DNA of 64,000 nucleotides, from the NCBI GenBank assembly GCA_907165275.2, contig OU015678.1, positions 5,146,001 to 5,210,000 on the forward strand, in the 5' to 3' direction. Below are positions 23,001 through 32,557 of the stretch, one piece after another. A program made the position numbers and the translations under genes. This stretch comes from Zygaena filipendulae (Eukaryota; Arthropoda; Insecta; Lepidoptera; Zygaenidae). The first letter of the stretch is position 1; each line of letters opens with the position of its first letter. The notes under the pieces were generated by a model. That model was given only the letters and a program-made list of their open reading frames with translations, was not told the DNA's origin and made no database searches.

Positions 23001-26000
23001 TGCTCCAAGCTAAGCTTAATCAACCTGTGAAAATCGCATTATAATCCGGCTAGCAGTTCCGGAAATGAGCTTGAACAGACACATATGCAGAATTTTAACA
23101 GTTTTTAGTTTGGAGTTCCCGGGTTGAAAAGTATTCTTTATCTTTCTCTATACCCCTGACAACGTGTACACAAAATTTTATTAGGATGGGTTGAGCCGTT
23201 AAGGCGTCAAAGCGTAACAAACAAACAAAGCCACTTTCGCATTCGGAAGGATAGATTGACAACAACTATATCGGCCATTATATCTCTTATCTTATCTATA
23301 GTTATTTGTATGATTATATATTATTGTATGTATTTGATAAAAAATAAGACGTCGCGTTGTAATCGTACCCATATCCATTGAGATATGAACAATATATTGG
23401 TGATCGATCTCGGAGATTATCTTCTACCTAATGCCCGTCGCAGCTCGGCCGGCAGTCTCGACAACGTTTTGACAACGTTATCGTATCGATCGTTAACTAG
23501 GGACCCAAAAATCATATCGATAAACATTACAGTAACCAACATTACGTAAATTGCAAGTTTCTAGTCGAGACTGCCGGCCCTGCCCTAATCTGCATCTATC
23601 TAAATTTTAGATTCTATACAAATACTAGCTGTCCCCCGCGATTTCATCCGCAGTAATTTCGGAGTTCCCGCGGAGGTTGCGGGAAAAAAGTACTCCATGT
23701 CCTTCAGTTCCCGAGGGAATTCCGGGATACAAACTATCCTATCTTTTAAGTTGGACCATATTATAAATGGTTGCAAAATTTTATCAAAATCCGTACAGTA
23801 GTTTCGGAGTCCATCGCGGTCCGCGGACAAAAGACGTGACACGTGATTTATATATTAGATATAAAATTTAAGTATCTTTTTGTGATTCCAAACTAACAGC
23901 TTTTCACTAAACGCTTATGAAAGTATATACGGTAGGTACTTACATCATAAAATCTACTTTACAAATTTTTCTCTGTCTGTCGGTCTGTCTGTCTGTTTGT
24001 TCCGGCTAATCTATCTGGACCGATTTTAACGGGACTCTCACTGGCAGATAGCTGTTGTTACGAGGAGTAACTTAGGCTACTTTTATTTTGGAAATTTTAG
24101 TTAGATACTCCTTATAACAACGCGCTATAAACTGTAGCGAATGTTATTTTTCATTACTCATGCTCGGAAAGTAGGTCTGAAGTTGCCTGAGAAGCGGGTT
24201 GAAAGTAGCCCTTTTCAGCCCTAGGGAGAATCGCTTTCAACTGACAACTGTCAAATTATTAAAAAAAAACTAGGTCTATTTTCACATTTCTATTGAACCA
24301 TGTTTCAACTTTCTATACAGCCAGCGCGATGTAAAATTGAAATAACGTAAAGTTTAAGTAGGTATTAATTAAAATAAAATTCACTCACTTTTTCTTAAGC
24401 TAATTCCTATTTATATTTTTTTATTTTCTTTAATTAATACTTAATAATTAAAGAAAATATTTTTTTTAGGTCGCCACAATGTAAATAAAAAATACTGGCT
24501 GAATAGCTAGCCGGCCAAAAAAAAAGAAATAGGTGGGAAAGTGTCAAGCGACTATCCGATCTTCACTCATTTTTTCTTTAGCTAATTCCTATTTTTATTT
24601 TGACTTTCCTTGCATTCGTAATGAAAAGCACAGTGTTACCCTCGGGAGAAAGTAACTTATTTAGTGCCTCGAACTATTGGCGCCCTCGCTACGCTCGGGC
24701 GCCAAACCCCGTCTCGGCACTAAATGAGTTACTTTCACCCCTTGGATAACAATGTACTATTTTGATTACTCACGTAAAAAATGAAAAAAAACGTGCCCAA
24801 TATTTTTTATAAAGTAATCTACAAGACGGACGAAATGGACATAGATAAGCAATAGTGTGTTAACCCACATTGGAGAAATTTTGAATAAATCGTGTTTTAA
24901 AATCATATCGTCGTTTTGATGCAGCATTTTTTATGTTTCAATGTTTTTTGGTATTTGAACAATGTAATAAGATAAAGACATAATTAAAAAAACGCTCTAT
25001 AACTCTCAATAAAGCATTTTGAATTAATAACTTAATATTGTGGGTTAACGTGTTATTGCTTATCTGCATCCAAATAGAATTTGGATTTTCATACCCCGGA
25101 TGTAGTCTAGTCTAGTTGCCATTTCACAAAAGAAGAGAAGAAGAAGAAGAAGAAAACCTACTCTAAATGCAAATCCTCCATGTTTGAATGGAATAAGTCA
25201 CTCGTTTTTTATATGTAACTAAGTATATTTATTTCTAAAATCACGGCAAACAATTTCCTATCGGAGCTGGCTGACGCGATACGCGCTACGGGAAATTCCA
25301 CAGCACTACAATGGGTTGTTATCGACATTATCTTATTAATTCACCTTCTTACTCATAAAAATTCATACTAATCTATACATGGACGTAGATAAGCAATAGT
25401 GTGTTAACCCACACTGGAGAAATTTTGAGTAAATCGTGTTTTAAAATTATAGCGCCATTTTCTGTCAACATTTTGTATGTTCAATATTTAGTTACATAGT
25501 TAAACAATGTAATAAGGTAAACACATAATTAAAAAACGTTCCTCAACTCTCAATAAATCGTTCTGAATAGATAACTTAATTTTGTGGGTTAACATGTTAT
25601 TGCTTATCTGCGTCCACATATAAAATGCTTTGCCCCGAATGACTGACTGACGGATCAACGCACAGCCCAAACCGCTGATCGTGGAGACCTGAAACTTGGA
25701 GGGTGTGCTCTTTGTATGACGTAAGCATCCGGTAAGGAAGGATTTTCCGAAATTCTACCCCTACGGGGGTGAAAAAGGCGGGGGAAAGTTTGTAGGCAAT
25801 GAGAATATGCGAATATATGCTGCGCGAACTCCGTAATTTTTTGAAATATGCTAGTATAAATGCGAAAGTAAATGCTACCTTTTTACGCCTTAACTACTCA
25901 ACTGACCGTCATAAAAAATTTCATAGTAGGTAATAATAATAACAATAATCCATTTCACAACACACAGATTTACTCGCTAGCTACAAGCTTGTGTAGCAAC

Positions 26001-29000
26001 TATAAGCTTGTGTCGCGGAAACCAAGCAACACGTGGTATATATGTCGCAGCTATCTGGTTGAATCTGCTATTTGATTGAATGACTAGCGCGTTCATTGAA
26101 TGACGACATTTAGTTGAATGAACTTTTTGACTTTTGTTGGTTAGGTTAGGTTTGTACTGGTGATTAAGTCGCGCGAGCCGAGCGAGCGCAGCGAGCATGC
26201 CGCGGCAGCGGCCGGCGAAGCACCAAAGAAAAAAAAGTTTTGAATGCACTACCTATCGTATCGTCCTTTAGTCATTCAATTAAATGTAGTCATTCAATGA
26301 ACGCGCTAGTCATACAATCAAATAGCGGATTCAACCAGATGACTGCGACATATATACCACGTGTTAATGAATTAACTGAAAACCTGATACACCCCATTTA
26401 AAAAATTAAACAATAATATGATCAAAATATATTTTATGTCCAAGAAATTTATACTTTAAAAGTTACACAACCTTAGTTTGGAGGCGACCTATCTACGAAA
26501 TACCAAGCGCTACGCCCTCGCCTACCGGTTCGAATTTTTTTGCTGCGGGCGGCGTACGCGCCTGATATTGTACTATAAATAATTTAGGCATGGGCTAGTA
26601 AAAATGAAAAAATATAACCTATATTACAACATAGTGCGATCGATTCGCTATTCGATTCTGAGCAAACTAGTTTCTCGTTTTCAGTTAATTCATTAACACG
26701 TTGTATAGTATATACATATACTACATACTATTACACATAATACAAGATTTTTTTTCTTATTTCGAATAAGACACGCGCATACAAAAAAATTTCTTGTCTG
26801 ATAATGTACAAAAGGCCTTAGAATAAGGAGTTCTCGCGCAAATCCCAAAGTTCATTGTAGTGAAAACGCAGCGAACATCAATGTTCTTATAACTAAACTG
26901 GCTGTTGCCCGCGGTTTCGCCCGCGTGAGTTTCGGAACACCCGCAGGAACTCCCAAAGTCGCCCAATTTACTCTTTATAACATCAGTTAATTAACAGTGA
27001 AAGTTCCGTCAAAATCGGTCCAACCGTTTCGGAATTGCGTTCGGCGCGAGTTCCGATGTGTTTGTACGCGGCCTGTTCACTACCCATGCGCTCCTGGTAC
27101 CTTCTGACTCCCAAGTCTCGGCTCGCAGACCCCGCTCCAGATGGCTATACAGCACAACTCCTCGCCCCAGTGCACCGCCTTGCTGCTGCAGCACGGAGCC
27201 GACCCCATGGCCACCGACGAGGAGTACAGGACGCCCCTACACCTGGCGGCTGAGGGGGATCCGCAACACTTGCAAGCCTTATTAGACTTCTGCAAAACAA
27301 ACGCTAGGTAATTCCCTATAACTAATTTAATTCATTTCGGAGTTCCCGCGGGAATTTCGGGATAAAAAGCACCCTATGTCACTCGGGACTACCGTAGCTT
27401 CTTCTAAGTGAAAGATTTTTCAAAATCGATTCAGTAGATCCAGAGATTACCCCGTAAGACGTCACAATCTCACAAACTTTACCTCTTTATAATATTATTA
27501 TAGACTATAGCTATACCCTGTGGTTTTACCCGCGATAATTATGGAGCTCCCGCGGGAATTCCGAGATAAGAAATGACCTATGTCCTTCTCTGTAGCCCTG
27601 ACATTTTTATCCCGGAATTACATTAAAATTTCATAAAAAAAGGTCATCGAAACCAGTCGTCCAAACCCATATAATCAATAAACAAATGGAGATTATAAAG
27701 GGTATATGTTCCGTTATTACTGATAGCACTTTGAGGTATGACGTCAGTTTAGTGTACTGCAAAGCCGTTCCTTTATACTTCGCTGTACTCGTTAAAACGA
27801 AACGAAACGAAAACTTAAAACGAAACGCAGTCCAGTATACTGTCCTAAATGTCATTGCCATGGCCCGCTGTCGACCACTCATTGACCAATCAGTGGTCCG
27901 AAAGTGATCACGAAACTTATCTCGAAAACGCCAGTGCTCACAGTACAAAAAAGGCGACGATTATGACGTCACACCACCTACTGCGGATACTGCGGCAGTG
28001 TAGTCAAAGTTACCCTACTATCCTACTAATATTATAAATGTGAAAGTGTGGATGTTAGAATGTTTGGATGTTTGTTACTCAATAACGCAAAAACGGCTGA
28101 GCGGATTTGGATGAAATTTGGCATGCACGATGTCAGGGGTACAGAGAAGGACATAGGGTACTTTTTATTCGGGAACTCCCGCGGGAACTCCGAAATTACC
28201 GCGGGTGAAACCACTGGGCACAGCTAGTAACGGATTAAATTTCTCGTCACTGCGAGCACTTTGCCAGTGCTATCCGTAACAACGGAACATACCCAAAAAG
28301 GTCCCGTTTGTCACTGGCCTGTCGGGGACAGCCGGGGATGACCCGAACGTGTGACTTAAAAATGATTCTTTTTCTTCCAGACAAATACTTAAAGACAACG
28401 AGGAACTATGGCAGGGCGAGTTCGAGTACAAGTCGGACGAGCAGCTGGCGACGTTTTTACTCCGGCGCATGTGTCATGCGTGCGACAGCCAAGGTGAGCG
28501 GGGCATCTGTGACATGTCTCCGGTGACATTCTAGCTGTACGACCGCGCTGAATATGCTATTTCACTGCTGTTGGAATGTTGATATCCAATAATAGGGATG
28601 TTGACTACTATTGAATATCAAAATTCTAATTAGTCCGTCAGTTAGAAAATAAAAAAACAATAGACACGTATTTTTTGCTTTTTTAAATAAATTAATATAT
28701 ACAGAGATAAAGCGCATTAAAGTTTAGGGTGAGGGGGTCGTGACGTCACTAACCGCAAAACCGCCATACAAACTGTCAGAATAGTGACGTCACGCGAAAT
28801 TTCAACTCAATATATCGCCGTTATTTTTTGATTACGTAAAAAAAGAAAAAATACGTGTCCAATATTTTTTAATAATCTACAAGACGGACTAAAAAATAAA
28901 AATTAGTCAACATGCCCATTACACTCGAAAATATATCATGGATAAGCATAACATAAGCGACAAAATCAGTAGATTTGATTAAAAAAATTAAATAGTTATA

Positions 29001-29478
29001 AACTGTTTAATTTTGACTATGTCTGTCTCTTTCTAAAACGGAATTTTGCATGGCGGTTGTAGGGCGTTACAAGCCGAGTGACGTCACTATAGGACTAGCG
29101 CTTTCCTTGTCTAACTTGAACTTTTGTGTCTGCCACGAAACGTGTCTGGCACGCTCAATGTCTGTTGACGTACCGGAATTCCTGCGGGAACTCCGAAATT
29201 AACGCGGTTGAAACTGCGCGGGGAACATGAATAAAATATTAAAAATTAACGGTCGGTGCCCGCCCGGCGCAGGGTACACGCCGCTCATGGTGTGCAGCCG
29301 GCTGGGCGGCGCGGCGGCCGCGCGCCTGCTGCTGGCCGCCGCGCCCAGCTCCGTCCACTGCCAGGCGCCCGGCAGCGGCGACACGGCGCTCTACCTCGCC
29401 GTCAGCGCGGCCTGCTTCGACGCCGTCGGTGGGTCTCACACAGCCAGACAGACACACACAGGCATACACAGACAGACA

Positions 29479-29542
<64 letters not shown>

Positions 29543-31285
29543 TACACAAAGACACGCAGCCACACACACAGAACACATACAGACAGACACAAAGAGAAAA
29601 CACAGCCAGAGACACACAATGACACGTAGACACAACCACATACCTACACACAATAAGAGAGACTCACACAGGCATATACTCACAGAGAGAGAGAGACAGA
29701 GATACACAAAGAGACGCAGCCACACACACATATCACATACAGGCAGACACACAGAGAAAACACAGACAGAGACAAACACACACACGCATGCCTACACAGT
29801 ACACACAATAAAAAAGACACACAGGCATATACACACACAGACACACAGAAAGAGAGACTCAGAGACACAAAAATGTCACATAAAGACACAGCCGGACAAA
29901 CACACAGAGACAAATACACACACACAGAGAGAGAGAGAGAGAGAACGAAAGAGAGAGACACACAAATACACGCAGACATCCAGTCACAGACGCACGCGCG
30001 CAGGAGTTTATCTCCTACATAAAATTTTACCTCTATACATATATAATATTGTAGTGTATTATAATCTTATCTAATATATATAAATCACGTGTCACGTTGT
30101 TTGTCCGCGATGAACTCCGAAACTATCGAACGGATTTTGATAAAATTTTGTAACCCTTTATAATATGGTCCAACTTAAAAGATAGGATAGTTTTTATCCC
30201 GGAATTCCCTCGGGAACTGAAGGACATAGAGTACTTTTTTCCCGCAATCTCCGCGGGAACTCTGAAATTACCGCAGATGAAATCGCGGGGGACAGCTAGT
30301 ATAATATACTTAATACTATGACATCATAAGTAAATAATATTTGTCTTCCGTTTTCACAGAGAAGAATAACCGATCGAAAGTCCCGCAGCGATTCATGGAC
30401 ACTATAGAAGTGTTGCTGGAGTATGGCGCGGACCCGGCCATAGACAACCACTCCGGGTGCAACGTGAACACGATGCTCACCGAGATCAGTGTCGTCGAGC
30501 TGTCAGTGCTGATCGCCAACAAAATGGCAGCTGTCCATTACGTCTCCGGCAAGTCCATCCTGCCGCACGCGGCCGACGCGTTCATGCTGGTCAAAGACGA
30601 GAACGGCGATGTCTCTATCGAGTCTATAGAATCCAAAACCAATAGGAAGACAGCTAGAACCTACAAGAGTGCCGTCATATCGAAACGTAACATCCAAGTT
30701 TTAGATCTGAAAACGATTGGAGGCACTTCGCCACGGAAAGGATTGACTTCGAAGAAGGATGAATTGACTTTGAATAAGGATGAATTGACTTTGAATAAGG
30801 ATGAATTGACTTTGAAGAAGGATGAATTGAATTTGAAGAAGGGTGAATCGACTTTGAAGAAGAATGAATTGAATTTGAAGAAGGATGAATCGATTTTGAA
30901 GAAGGATGAATTGACTTTGAAGAGGGATGAAACGAAATCCGAACCGGGCGTCGTTGTGAAACTGGAGAGAGACATCAAACCTGTGATACTAGCGAACGTG
31001 CCTGTCACGCCTCGCGTCAACGTCGCGAAGCCGTCGGGTGTCGTCGTCGACCATATCAAACCGGGATCCAGAATACAAATTACCAACTTCAAATTGAAAC
31101 ACGAGAATTCGCCGAACAAAATCGTCGATCGCGCCAACAATATCGTTCTGAAACGCCAACAGAAGCGGTGCTATCCGCCGGCGAGCGGCGACGCTGCGGC
31201 GGAGCGCGGCGCCGGCGTCGGCGGAAAGCGGAGCAGCAGCGAAGCCGGGGCACCTGGCACTAGCAAAATTAGAAAGACCTGCTAA
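15908..31285 (+). CDS. Ankyrin-repeat protein, probable nuclear I-kappa-B-like regulator (complete, 6 exons, 872 aa)
   Basis: Exons 15908..17043, 21100..21208, 27129..27307, 28381..28493, 29273..29428, 30360..31285 sum to 2619 bases (873 codons with stop); every junction is in phase with a GT donor and AG acceptor. Residues 1-378: Ser/Thr/Asn-rich, no repeats, a basic run KQRRRLKR near residue 185. About 377-660: roughly six ankyrin units ([69 protein letters not shown] / [11 protein letters not shown], a degenerate last unit). About 695-757: nine heptads like KKDELTL. The C-terminus is basic (KRQQKR, SKIRKTC). Six central ankyrin units, nuclear-type basic motifs and three psi-K-x-E sites suggest a Bcl-3/I-kappa-B-zeta-like nuclear I-kappa-B; Cactus-like or generic ankyrin protein remain possible. 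Start: A at -3, G at +4, upstream in-frame TAA; TCAGT about 40 bases upstream could be an initiator. Confidence 0.8.
17118..17352. mobile_element. MITE M2 copy in ankyrin intron 1
   Basis: ggacgcagataagcaataac ... ctattgcttatctatgtcc. Confidence 0.8.
17796..17962 (+). mobile_element. Helitron type A, 3' truncated
   Basis: tcctactaatattataaatg ... cgcgggaactccgaaattta; hairpin and CTAG are lost. Confidence 0.7.
18205..18451 (-). mobile_element. Helitron type B, near complete
   Basis: actagctgtcccccgcggtt at one end, then aaactttgcaacccctttt, cagtcattcaggacaaagg. Confidence 0.75.
18575..18754 (-). mobile_element. Helitron type A copy
   Basis: gtcacccgcggtaatatcga ... catttataatattagtagga. 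Confidence 0.7.
18856..21075. mobile_element. Mariner-type transposon relic with very long terminal inverted repeats
   Basis: Ends CAGGGTTACAGGAAAAGTCG... and its inverse ...CCTGTAACCCTG, flanked by TA on both sides (target duplication typical of Tc1/mariner). Inverted repeats extend about 600 bases (18856..about 19455 and about 20474..21075). The centre holds a broken transposase-like gene. The right arm carries an internal direct repeat (20430..20473 and 20641..20684, ctaggttgttatacctcgtt...), a rearrangement. Inserted 24 bases before ankyrin exon 2. Confidence 0.85.
19670..20043 (+). pseudogene. Transposase remnant: N-terminal helix-turn-helix plus C-terminal scrap
   Basis: From ATG 19670 the frame reads [19 protein letters not shown] and [35 protein letters not shown], a helix-turn-helix pattern known at the N-terminus of insect mariner-like proteins. 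A frameshift near 19900 moves to [13 protein letters not shown], and the last frame ends KGGHVEHEL before TAA, like mariner transposase C-termini. The catalytic DDE/D core is absent, so an internal deletion has occurred. The ORF can be extended upstream to 19439, but that part is hydrophobic and lies mostly beside the inverted repeat. Not functional. Confidence 0.7.
21100..21208 (+). CDS. Ankyrin gene exon 2 (first repeat)
   Basis: Acceptor ccggaccag|cccc, donor aatttg|gtgagt. Encodes [17 protein letters not shown] and on to TTDANL. A mariner-type element ends 24 bases upstream of the exon start. Confidence 0.85.
21520..21756. mobile_element. MITE M3 copy in ankyrin intron 2
   Basis: CCGCCGCACTCAGAGTCGAC and its inverse; arms joined by a short AT-rich centre. 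Confidence 0.85.
21963..22289. mobile_element. MITE M1b copy
   Basis: aggctagtttcctaaattt ... acccaggaaactagccta. Same body plan as M1 but different ends; TGACGTCAC near both centres. Confidence 0.8.
22425..22940. mobile_element. Foldback element with about 115-bp arms
   Basis: ACACACCGGCAGCAGAATTA at the left and its inverse ..taattctgccggtgtgt at the right; very AT-rich centre. Inserted in Helitron-like sequence (gtttcgtccgcgtgaaac at 22407). Confidence 0.65.
23108..23253 (-). mobile_element. Helitron fragment
   Basis: ttggagttcccgggttgaaa ... caaagccactttcgcatt. Confidence 0.5.
23448..23578. mobile_element. Small MITE-like inverted repeat
   Basis: ggccggcagtctcgac at the left and gtcgagactgccggcc at the right, 131 bases apart in total. 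Confidence 0.5.
23624..23861 (-). mobile_element. Helitron type C copy
   Basis: ctagctgtcccccgcgattt, ttttaagttggaccatatta, tcggagtccatcgcggt, gacacgtgatttatatatta. Confidence 0.7.
24148..24780. repeat. Inverted, expanded copy of the 7790..8105 repeat, with a strong GC hairpin
   Basis: Contains a palindrome at about 24660..24730: tagtgcc..ggcgccctcgctacgctcgggcgcc..ggcacta type pairing. Interrupted in the middle by AT-rich DNA. No ORF. Confidence 0.55.
24755..25105. mobile_element. M1-type fragment interrupted by MITE M2
   Basis: attactcacgtaaaaaatga, acgtgcccaatatttttta, caagacggac, then M2 at 24837..25071, then aaatagaatttggattttca. Confidence 0.6.
24837..25071. mobile_element. MITE M2 copy
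   Basis: ggacatagataagcaatagt ... ttgcttatctgcatcc, inserted in the M1-type fragment. Confidence 0.75.
25381..25615. mobile_element. MITE M2 copy
   Basis: ggacgtagataagcaatagt ... ttgcttatctgcgtcc. Confidence 0.8.
25621..25815 (+). mobile_element. Helitron type B fragment
   Basis: aatgactgactgacggatca, aaacttggagggtgtgct, ctacgggggtgaaaaagg; 3' end missing. Confidence 0.6.
26030..26363. mobile_element. Foldback element with about 90-bp arms
   Basis: cacgtggtatatatgtcgca ... and inverse tgcgacatatataccacgtg; inner motifs attgaatgactagcgcgttc and inverse. Inserted at the left end of an M4 copy. Confidence 0.65.
26360..26703. mobile_element. MITE M4 copy
   Basis: gtgttaatgaattaactgaa ... cagttaattcattaacacgt; interior with gcgtacgc and ctacgccctcgcctaccggt. 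Confidence 0.75.
26895..27040 (-). mobile_element. Helitron fragment ending 88 bases before ankyrin exon 3
   Basis: aactggctgttgcccgcggt ... ccaaccgtttcggaa. Confidence 0.6.
27129..27307 (+). CDS. Ankyrin gene exon 3 (repeats 2-3)
   Basis: Acceptor ggctcgcag|ac, donor gctag|gtaatt. Encodes [10 protein letters not shown].., [15 protein letters not shown] and [14 protein letters not shown]-rich, unlike its AT-rich flanks. Confidence 0.9.
27331..27650 (-). mobile_element. Two tandem Helitron copies in ankyrin intron 3
   Basis: 27331..27502 (catttcggagttcccgcggg ... tttataatattattatag) and 27503..27650 (actatagctataccctgtgg ...). Confidence 0.6.
28021..28227 (+). mobile_element. Helitron type A, full length
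   Basis: A|TCCTACTAATATTATAAATG ... ccgcgggtgaaaccactggg hairpin, then cacagCTAG|T. Both ends have the expected A and T neighbours. Confidence 0.8.
28381..28493 (+). CDS. Ankyrin gene exon 4 (spacer between repeats)
   Basis: Acceptor tttttcttccag|ac, donor ccaag|gtgagc. Encodes [20 protein letters not shown] and ..[12 protein letters not shown], a non-repeat insert between ankyrin units, as found between repeats in some I-kappa-B proteins. Confidence 0.9.
28595..28917. mobile_element. MITE M1 copy in ankyrin intron 4
   Basis: gggatgttgactactattg ... attagtcaacatgccc; two TGACGTCAC sites. Confidence 0.85.
29171..29228 (+). mobile_element. Helitron 3' fragment just before ankyrin exon 5
   Basis: ccggaattcctgcgggaact ... 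gcggttgaaactgcgcgg. Confidence 0.5.
29273..29428 (+). CDS. Ankyrin gene exon 5 (repeats 4-5)
   Basis: Acceptor ccggcgcag|gg, donor gccgtcg|gtgggt. Encodes [24 protein letters not shown] and [17 protein letters not shown]. Very GC-rich. A long CA/GA simple repeat begins within about 10 bases of the donor. Confidence 0.9.
29437..29997 (+). repeat. Long imperfect CA/GA microsatellite
   Basis: About 560 bases of acacac, agagag and acacag mixes directly after the donor of ankyrin exon 5; explains the Thr/His and Arg/Glu reading frames here, which are not genes. Confidence 0.9.
30074..30299 (+). mobile_element. Helitron type C, full length, 60 bases before ankyrin exon 6
   Basis: tatataaatcacgtgtcacg ... 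gatgaaatcgcgggggacagCTAG|T. Confidence 0.75.
30360..31285 (+). CDS. Ankyrin gene exon 6 (last repeats, heptad array, C-terminus)
   Basis: Acceptor gttttcacag|ag. Encodes [20 protein letters not shown], a degenerate repeat, a linker, the KKDELTL array and a basic Ala/Gly-rich tail; stop at 31283..31285. Confidence 0.9.
30752..30937 (+). repeat. 21-bp coding minisatellite (KKDELTL heptads)
   Basis: About nine 21-base units in exon 6, each coding one heptad ([42 protein letters not shown]). The period keeps the frame. The KDEL tetrapeptide is internal and so not an ER-retention signal. Confidence 0.9.
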
Positions 31286-31313
31286 CATAAACTGTAGTCA
31301 TGTCAGTTTCAAT

Positions 31314-31515
31314 TAGAGATGAAACGGATAGTGGTTTCGCCGGGTACCGGATATTCGGCAAGCTACTAGGCCGGAATGCCGGATATCCGGCTACCGGCCA
31401 GCTTCTTATATGGTATGGTATGGTTTGCCTTGTGTAGTATAATATAATTTTTTTTAATTTCACTATCCGGAATCCGGTCAGATACTGAATATACCGGATA
31501 TCCGTTTCATCTCTA
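31314..31515. mobile_element. hAT-type MITE with 8-bp target duplication
   Basis: Termini TAGAGATGAAACGGATA / inverse TATCCGTTTCATCTCTA; flanks GTTTCAAT (31306..31313) and GTTTCAGT (31516..31523) match at 7 of 8. Interior rich in CCGG. Begins 29 bases after the ankyrin stop codon, so it lies in its 3' UTR. Confidence 0.8.
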
Positions 31516-31929
31516 GTTTCAGTCGTAATAATTAATAATGTTTAAGAATGTTGATTATGGTCGATTGATAGATTTTGTACTACACTCCATACAAATGAAG
31601 TGGTTCAAGTACTTCCCCACCAGTAAAGATGGTCGGCTTGTACACGTATGCGCGTGTTGTGCGAGTGCGTGTCGTAGGGTTGACAGCGAGCTGACAGGCT
31701 GACAGTCACTGTCAGCTGTCAGTGGATAACTGTCACATGTAGACATGTGAAAAACTTTCCTCGGTTGACGAGTGAAAGCCGTACGGAAAACACGCATGTC
31801 ACGTTGGCTTCGTTATTTCAGTCACTTTTCAGCATCTATTTTGGACCCTGAGCAGGAAACTGGCTTTGAAGAGAGCCATGTTTTAACTTGGGGAACAATC
31901 TAACATTGTCATTGGCGTTTCGCCATAAT

Positions 31930-32557
31930 AGGGTACTTGCATGAATTTTTTTTTTCAGTCATTTTAAAGATATATGGCCTACTTAAACAAAGCAAGAAAA
32001 AGAAAAAAATATATGCATAAATTAATTAAATAGAGCGTTTCAAAGTTCCTACTTTAGACTTTACCGCCGAAACGCGGAATGACGTCACTAGTTCAAAATT
32101 ACGCCTTATTAATCTCTGATAGAAATGTCAACGTCGTATTGACAGGGTCATGTGACACTGACAGACAGATAACTTCAATATCCAAAAGCGAAATTAAGGT
32201 TGAACTGTGTCGATTTACTTTCAAAAGTTCCAATATAGAATCGAAATGCATCTTACCGATGCATTTTAAAGTAAAATCTTCTGATAATGGAAAATATGCG
32301 TTGACTGTATGCACTTAGTTTCTTTTGCCTTCTCTGAAAGAGGCAAATGTTTCCTAAAAAAATAAAAGTGACGTCATATGTCAAGCTTGGCTGTGATTGG
32401 TGTTTCGTTGCAACGTTCCGTTTCACAAAATTAAAAGTTGAATATTTTGAAAACTACTGAAAATTTTTTAGTAAATCTTTCACGATAGCGCTTTTCCAAG
32501 GCTCTGTTTTTGAAATATTGACACAATTTCTTATTATAAATTTCATGCAAGTACCCT
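31930..32557. mobile_element. MITE M5 copy
   Basis: TA|GGGTACTTGCATGAA ... TTCATGCAAGTACCC|TA. Inverse of the copy at 50448; contains tgtgacactgacagacagat and taaagtaggaactttgaaac-type sequence. The frames in it are not conserved as protein. Confidence 0.75.

Noticed and set aside
29227..30074. Long plus and minus frames rich in His/Thr or Cys/Val
   Set aside because: They are translations of the CA/GA microsatellite; only 29273..29428 is coding.
30752..30937. KDEL as an ER-retention signal
   Set aside because: Retention needs KDEL at the extreme C-terminus; here it is internal in a repeat.
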